Below are positions 59,817 through 64,000 of a DNA stretch of 64,000 bases, in pieces (position 1 is the first letter of the stretch; each line of letters opens with the position of its first letter). This stretch comes from JAEELC01 sp963605425 (GTDB taxonomy: Bacteria > Bacillota_I > Bacilli_A > Acholeplasmatales > Anaeroplasmataceae), in contig CAVCUQ010000002.1 of assembly GCA_963605425.1 (NCBI GenBank), positions 1 through 64,000 of the forward strand, read 5' to 3'. The notes beneath the pieces are model-generated. The model made no database searches and was not told where the DNA came from. It saw nothing but the letters and a program-made list of their open reading frames with translations. The translations under genes were made by a program, and so were the position numbers.

Positions 59817-60570
59817 AATAACTTTTGATAAAACAGACTTTAGTGATCCAATTCTATCTATTGAACATTTAAGTAAACATTATGGTGATAATGGTGTACT
59901 TAAAGATGTTTCAATGACTGTAAATAGAGGAGAATGCGTTGTAATTATCGGACCATCTGGTTCTGGTAAATCTACATTCCTTCGTACTATTAATCTTCTT
60001 GAAGAACCTACTGGCGGAGCTATTTATTTTAAGGGTATCAATACTTTAGATAAGAATGCCAGCAAAACTAGTTTAAGACGTCATATATCTATGGTTTTCC
60101 AACATTTTGATTTATTTAATAATAAGAATGTTTTAGAAAATTGTGTAATTGGTCAAACTAAGGTTTTAAAGAGAAAAAAAGATGAAGCTGAACAAATTGC
60201 TAAAAATTATTTGTATACAGTAGGTATGTCTGATAGATTAAATTATAAGATATCAGAAATATCTGGTGGTCAAAAACAAAGAGTTGCAATCGCAAGAAGT
60301 CTTTCTATGAGTCCTGATATTATTTTATTTGATGAACCTACTAGTGCTCTAGACCCTGAAATGGTTCAAGGTGTTCTTCAAGTAATGAATGATGTTGCAA
60401 AAAGTGGTATGACAACAATTGTTGTTACTCACGAAATGTCTTTTGCACGTGATGTAGCTGATAGAGTTATATTTATGGCTGATGGAGTTATTCAAGAAGA
60501 AGGCACTCCTGAGTACATTTTTAATGAATGCAGAAACGAAAGACTATTAAAATTCATCGGAAAATCATAA
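59809..60570 (+). CDS. Amino acid ABC transporter, ATP-binding protein
   Basis: Start ATG 59809 (MSKITFDKTD), preceded by GAAAGAAGG and overlapping the permease by eight bases. The 253 residues show Walker A GPSGSGKST, Q-loop VFQHFDLFNN, signature SGGQKQRVAIARSL, Walker B IILFDEPTSALDPE and the switch His in VVTHEMSFARDVADRVIFMADG. This is the GlnQ/HisP class, which pairs with the two upstream subunits. A terminator follows. Confidence 0.96.
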   Translation: MSKITFDKTDFSDPILSIEHLSKHYGDNGVLKDVSMTVNRGECVVIIGPSGSGKSTFLRTINLLEEPTGGAIYFKGINTLDKNASKTSLRRHISMVFQHFDLFNNKNVLENCVIGQTKVLKRKKDEAEQIAKNYLYTVGMSDRLNYKISEISGGQKQRVAIARSLSMSPDIILFDEPTSALDPEMVQGVLQVMNDVAKSGMTTIVVTHEMSFARDVADRVIFMADGVIQEEGTPEYIFNECRNERLLKFIGKS

Positions 60571-60573
60571 AAT

Positions 60574-60598
60574 AAAGTGGCTATTTGGCCACTTTTTT
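60574..60598 (+). terminator. Terminator after the ABC transporter
   Basis: AAAGTGGC (60574-60581) pairs with GCCACTTT (60588-60595), then further T. Confidence 0.88.
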
Positions 60599-60628
60599 AT
60601 TTATAGGGTGGAAATGAATTGTAAAATA

Positions 60629-60637
60629 TGATAAAAT
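60629..60637 (+). promoter_or_regulatory. Extended -10 promoter of the capsule locus
   Basis: TGATAAAAT: TGn plus TAAAAT (60632-60637). The transcript would have an untranslated leader of about 55 bases in which I see no structure. Confidence 0.45.
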
Positions 60638-60697
60638 ATAAATGTTTCATTTAATAAGCAAAATAATTGTTTAAATATTTTATTAAGGGTGGATATT

Positions 60698-62080
60698 ATG
60701 GAAAATAATGAAAATGAAGAAAAATATATCACGCTAGGTCAAATATTCCAAATGTTTGCAAGACGTATTTGGTGGCTAGTTGGTATATTTGTTGCAGGAG
60801 TTATTATTACTTTAATTGTTACTTTAACTATGGTTAAGCCAAAGTATAAATCAAGTACATCAATTTTAGTTAATCAAGAAAAGTTTACTACAAGCGGATC
60901 TAGTGATGTTTCAGGTGCTTTACGTGCTACACAAACAATTTCAGAGTGGATTGTAGATACATCAATTGTTGATGAAACTATCAAGACATTAGTTACAAAC
61001 GGAACTATTAAGGCTGAAGATTATAACGCTTCTAGTTTTAAAAAGTGCGTTTCTACTACAGTTAGTACATCTTCTCTATTCGTATATGTAACATTTACAT
61101 CTGGTAATCAAGAATTTGCTCAAGAAGCTTTAAAAACTTTAATTAACACTGGTCTTTCAAAAGCTGATGATAAAAAAGGCGAAGATTATGAGTATCCTGT
61201 TGTAGCTAATTCTTATAGTGTTGTTACAGAAGCTACTAAAGCTGAGAAAACAGGTAGCGGAAAATCTTTATATATGGTAATTGGTGCTTTAATTAGTTTA
61301 GTTGTTGGTTGTGCTGCTTGTATTATCATTGAACTTTGCAAAAACAAGTACTCAACTCCTGAAGAAGCAGCTGATGGATTAAAGAGACCTATTTTAGGAT
61401 TCCAAACTGATGATAAGGTTAACCTTAACGCTGTTGATATTAATTCTGATCAATTTGTAAATAAAACTAATTATGAAAAGTTATTAACAAACATTGATTT
61501 CTCCATTGAAGGTGAGTCAAAGAAAGTGCTAGAAATTACTTCAACTGCTCAAGAAGAAGGAAAAACTACTACTGTTATGAATTTAGGTAAAACATTATCA
61601 AATAACAATAGAAAGTGCTTAATTATCGACTTAGACTTAAGAAAACCAAAGATTCATACTTATTTTGGACTAGAAAGAAAAGATGGTATTTCAGAATACA
61701 TTACAAGTGATTCAGAAACTGTTAACATTCATCAAATTGATAACAATTTATCAGTAATTACTGCTGGAGCTAAGGTTCCTAATCCTACAGTTATTCTTCA
61801 AAGTGAAAAATTAAAAAATTTAATTGATTCTGTTAAAGATAAGTATGACTATGTTATTCTAGATACAGCTCCTGTTATTGCTTCAAGCGATTCTAAAATT
61901 GTTACAAAACTTAGCGATGCATTAATCTATGTTGTAGCTGCTAACCAAACTAAGGCATCACTTGCAAAGAAGTGTATTGTTGAACTTAATAATGAAAATG
62001 CTAATATTATTGGTTTAAATATTACAAAAATTAAGCGTGCTAAGAAAGACGATTATTATTATTATTACAGTGAGAAATAG
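60698..62080 (+). CDS. Fused chain-length regulator/tyrosine kinase of capsule synthesis (Wzz-BY-kinase)
   Basis: Controls polymer length and export by cycles of tyrosine autophosphorylation. The start is ATG 60698; the in-frame GTG 60689 lies in the AAGGGTGG ribosome binding site. The 460 residues begin with a Wzz region and two membrane helices (about 22-45 and 178-202). The cytoplasmic BY-kinase follows: EITSTAQEEGKTTTVMNLG (Walker A), LIIDLDLRKPKIH (Walker A'), YVILDTAPV (Walker B). A terminal Tyr cluster (DDYYYYYSEK) gives the phosphorylation sites. Many Firmicutes split these parts into two proteins (CpsC/CpsD); here they are one. Confidence 0.93.
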   Translation: MENNENEEKYITLGQIFQMFARRIWWLVGIFVAGVIITLIVTLTMVKPKYKSSTSILVNQEKFTTSGSSDVSGALRATQTISEWIVDTSIVDETIKTLVTNGTIKAEDYNASSFKKCVSTTVSTSSLFVYVTFTSGNQEFAQEALKTLINTGLSKADDKKGEDYEYPVVANSYSVVTEATKAEKTGSGKSLYMVIGALISLVVGCAACIIIELCKNKYSTPEEAADGLKRPILGFQTDDKVNLNAVDINSDQFVNKTNYEKLLTNIDFSIEGESKKVLEITSTAQEEGKTTTVMNLGKTLSNNNRKCLIIDLDLRKPKIHTYFGLERKDGISEYITSDSETVNIHQIDNNLSVITAGAKVPNPTVILQSEKLKNLIDSVKDKYDYVILDTAPVIASSDSKIVTKLSDALIYVVAANQTKASLAKKCIVELNNENANIIGLNITKIKRAKKDDYYYYYSEK

Positions 62081-62083
62081 TCT

Positions 62084-62737
62084 ATGTTAGATGTTCATAC
62101 TCATATTGTGCCTTCTGTAGATGATGGCGCTAGTGATTTAGAAACATCTTTAAAAATGATTGATTTACAAATTAATGGGGGAGTAGATACAATAGTGTTT
62201 ACTCCTCATTCCTATTGTAGACATAAAGATATTTCTAAAGAAACTATATTAGATAGTTTTAAAAGGTTAGAAACTGTTTTAAAAGATAAATATCCTTCTC
62301 TTAAATACTATTTAGGACAAGAGATATATTATGATAAAACAACGTTTGACAAATTAGATAATAAAGAATATATATCTATTAATAATTCAAAATACATACT
62401 TATTGAATTTGAATATTATATAACTAAAGAAGAACTTGAAGATATTATCTATACAATTCGTCTTAAAGGGTATGAGCCTATTATTGCTCACATTGAAAGA
62501 TATAATATTCCTTTAAAAGATTATTATACAATTAAAAAAGATACTAATGTATTAATGCAGGTTAACACTAAATTTGTACTTGAAAATAAACACAAAGCTA
62601 AGAAAATGATAAAGGATAGAATAATTGATTATATTGCATCTGACTGTCATTCTCTTGAAAGAAGACCTCCTAATTTAGGATTGGTAAAGAAGCTCATTGA
62701 AAAATATAATCTAAATATAAATAGATTTGAAAAATAA
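62084..62737 (+). CDS. PHP-type protein tyrosine phosphatase of the capsule locus (CpsB/YwqE-like)
   Basis: Dephosphorylates the Tyr cluster of the kinase encoded just upstream. The 217-residue PHP-domain protein shows metal ligands in DVHTHIVPSVDDGASDLETSL (3-23), FTPHSY, the EIYYDK Glu, PIIAHIERY and the late ASDCHSLERRPPNL. These match the CpsB/YwqE family. It starts three bases after the kinase stop, the usual kinase-phosphatase pairing. Confidence 0.93.
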   Translation: MLDVHTHIVPSVDDGASDLETSLKMIDLQINGGVDTIVFTPHSYCRHKDISKETILDSFKRLETVLKDKYPSLKYYLGQEIYYDKTTFDKLDNKEYISINNSKYILIEFEYYITKEELEDIIYTIRLKGYEPIIAHIERYNIPLKDYYTIKKDTNVLMQVNTKFVLENKHKAKKMIKDRIIDYIASDCHSLERRPPNLGLVKKLIEKYNLNINRFEK

Positions 62738-62756
62738 TTTTTGAAAGAGGAAAGTT

Positions 62757-63884
62757 ATGAAGAAAATATTACAAATATCTAATTATTATCCTCCTCACAT
62801 TGGCGGTATTGAACAAACTGCTAAAGATATCGTAAATTCTGTTAAAGATGAATATGAGATTAAAATATTATGCTTTAATTCTGAAAAAGGTACTATAAGT
62901 GAACAAGTAAATGGCACTGAAGTAGTTAGAGTTCATATTAATAAGATGGCTGGAAGTCAGCAAATCGGATTTGATTTTAAAATAGAATTAGACTATTTAA
63001 TGACTAGTTTCAAACCTGATTATGTTATCTTCAATTATCCTAATCCTTTCGAAGCTCATTACTTAAAGAAATATTTAAAGCATAAAACTTTTAAATTTAT
63101 TCTTTGGTGGCATCTTGATATTACTAAACAAAAAGTGTTAGGTAAGTTATTCAATGGTCAAAATCGCTTTTTACTAAAATGTGCTGATAAAGTTATTTCA
63201 ACTAGCCCTAATTATATTGAGGGAAGTAAATTTTTACAAAGTGTTAAAGATAAAACTTTAGTTATTCCTTCTTGTGTTGATGAGGCTAGAATGGAATACA
63301 GTGAAGAAAACTTAAAACAAGCAAGTGAAATTAGAAACAAGTATAATGGTAAATATATTTGTTTTGCATGCGGAAGACACGTTGAATATAAAGGCATGGA
63401 ATATTTAATCAAGTCAAGTAAGTATTTACCTAATAACTATAAAGTATTAATTGGCGGAAAAGGTCCTTTGACTGAAGAATTAAAGAAAATGGCTCTAAAT
63501 GATTCAAAAATTGAATTCTTAGGAAGAATTAGTGATGAAGAATTAAAAAGCTATTTACTAGCTTCTGATGTCTTTGCTTTCCCATCAATTACAAAGAATG
63601 AGGCCTTTGGTTTAAGCTTAGCTGAGGCTCTTTATTACGGAGTTCCTTCTGTAACATTTACAATACCAGGATCAGGTGTTAACTATGTTAACTTAAATAA
63701 TGTTACTGGATTAGAAGCTTCAAATAAGGATGCAGAAGAATTTGCTAAATGTATTAGACAAATTTGTGAAGATAAGGAATTAAACTTAAAACTTAAAGAA
63801 AATGCAAAAAAGAGAACAAAAGAATTATTTGGAACAAATGTGTTTAAACAAAATGTTTTAAATATGATTAAAAGTTTAGATTAA
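62757..63884 (+). CDS. Glycosyltransferase family 4 protein
   Basis: The 375-residue GT-B enzyme has an N-terminal acceptor domain with ISNYYPPHIGGIEQTAKDI (the G-G-x-E loop of GT4) and a C-terminal donor domain with YICFACGRHVEYKGMEYLIKSSKYL, LIGGKGPLTEEL and the E-x7-E motif KNEAFGLSLAEALYYGVPSVTF. It likely adds one sugar to the lipid-linked repeat unit of a surface polysaccharide; donor and acceptor cannot be named. GAGGAAAG precedes the ATG. Confidence 0.92.
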   Translation: MKKILQISNYYPPHIGGIEQTAKDIVNSVKDEYEIKILCFNSEKGTISEQVNGTEVVRVHINKMAGSQQIGFDFKIELDYLMTSFKPDYVIFNYPNPFEAHYLKKYLKHKTFKFILWWHLDITKQKVLGKLFNGQNRFLLKCADKVISTSPNYIEGSKFLQSVKDKTLVIPSCVDEARMEYSEENLKQASEIRNKYNGKYICFACGRHVEYKGMEYLIKSSKYLPNNYKVLIGGKGPLTEELKKMALNDSKIEFLGRISDEELKSYLLASDVFAFPSITKNEAFGLSLAEALYYGVPSVTFTIPGSGVNYVNLNNVTGLEASNKDAEEFAKCIRQICEDKELNLKLKENAKKRTKELFGTNVFKQNVLNMIKSLD

Positions 63885-63905
63885 AGAGAAGGGTGAGTGA
63901 GAGAT

Positions 63906-64000
63906 ATGTATGATTATCTAATTGTAGGTGCTGGTCTTTATGGAGCTGTAATAGCTCATGAATTAAAGAGGGTTGGCCTAAATGTTTTAGTTATTGAAAA
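63906..64000 (+). CDS. glf: UDP-galactopyranose mutase, N-terminal fragment
   Basis: ATG 63906 opens a frame running off the window. The visible 31 residues, MYDYLIVGAGLYGAVIAHELK and RVGLNVLVIEK, are the FAD-binding Rossmann start of UDP-galactopyranose mutase (Y-D-Y-L-I-V-G-A-G-L-x-G-A-V-x-A-H-E). The enzyme makes UDP-galactofuranose, so the polysaccharide probably contains galactofuranose. Only the start is present. Confidence 0.8.
   Translation, partial: MYDYLIVGAGLYGAVIAHELKRVGLNVLVIE

Noticed and set aside
1..64000. Alternative genetic code (TGA as Trp) as in Mollicutes
   Set aside because: Trp is encoded by TGG throughout, TGA does not occur inside any recognised gene, and all proteins read normally with the standard code.
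1..64000. tRNA genes, CRISPR arrays, insertion sequences or prophage
   Set aside because: No TPsiC-arm-like GGTTCRA sequence in a cloverleaf context, no spaced direct repeats, no transposase or phage protein and no base-composition island were seen.

Overview
The window reads as a piece of an AT-rich, low-GC Gram-positive chromosome. Nearly every gene is on the + strand. Start sites carry GGAGG-type ribosome binding sites, promoters are of the sigma-A type (often extended -10), and intrinsic terminators are frequent. TAA and TAG are the usual stops, TGA does not appear as a sense codon, and the standard bacterial code fits throughout. Gene order (polA-mutM-coaE-dnaB-dnaI, nusB-xseA-xseB-dxs-tlyA-recN, rluB-cmk-S1-der, fakB-fakA-plsY) and the riboswitches point to the Bacilli/Erysipelotrichia part of the Firmicutes, probably an uncultured host-associated lineage. 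That placement is an inference from content, not a database match. I see no tRNA, rRNA, CRISPR array, insertion sequence or prophage.

Layout. 1-490 is the tail of a membrane glycosyltransferase. 525-3822 is a guanine-riboswitch-controlled guaB-guaA unit. 3854-7482 holds a membrane protein, a ROK kinase, a DapB-like protein lacking the catalytic histidine, and aspartokinase. 7492-9845 is a TetR regulator divergent from a small membrane protein and a secreted protein whose frame is broken by an amber codon; a perfect palindrome sits on the promoter. 9888-11529 (minus) is an FMN alpha-hydroxyacid dehydrogenase with a DUF1836 protein. 11678-12416 is a two-gene unit of a membrane-anchored EIIB-like domain (Cys replaced by Glu) and an unusual HPr, under a promoter with a cre-like palindrome. 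12432-19748 holds pepV, trmB, an atypical response regulator, a peptidase S51/prephenate dehydratase/ACT fusion, pyrimidine nucleoside phosphorylase, a GT8 glycosyltransferase and a methyltransferase. 19784-20015 looks like a free-standing structured small RNA with an anti-Shine-Dalgarno-like stretch.

20044-25617 holds an exonuclease, map, hemolysin III, a DegV protein, small membrane proteins and yhbY. 25639-32105 is the polA-mutM-coaE-dnaB-dnaI replication/repair cluster. 32118-39476 holds panE, nusB, xseAB, dxs, tlyA and recN. A minus-strand esterase-fold protein without the nucleophile follows, then htpG under a CIRCE-like operator (40169-42187). 42282-47043 is rluB, cmk, S1 protein and der. 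47098-54752 holds a Nudix hydrolase, an unknown protein, fakB-fakA-plsY, a glutaredoxin-like protein and a membrane HTH protein. 54760-57774 holds an FNT channel, a diguanylate cyclase, a deformylase-like protein and an apparently autoregulated TetR protein. 57803-60598 is a lysine-riboswitch-controlled amino acid ABC transporter. From 60632 to the end a capsule/exopolysaccharide locus begins (Wzz-tyrosine kinase, PHP phosphatase, GT4, start of glf).

Themes. Ligand-responsive control is dense: guanine and lysine riboswitches, two TetR operators, a CIRCE-like site and a cre-like site. Several proteins keep a known fold but have lost signature residues (DapB-like, EIIB-like, HPr, response regulator, esterase-like, deformylase-like). 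The best candidates for undescribed biology are the EIIB-like/HPr pair, the S51-prephenate dehydratase fusion with its atypical regulator, and the small RNA at 19.8 kb.
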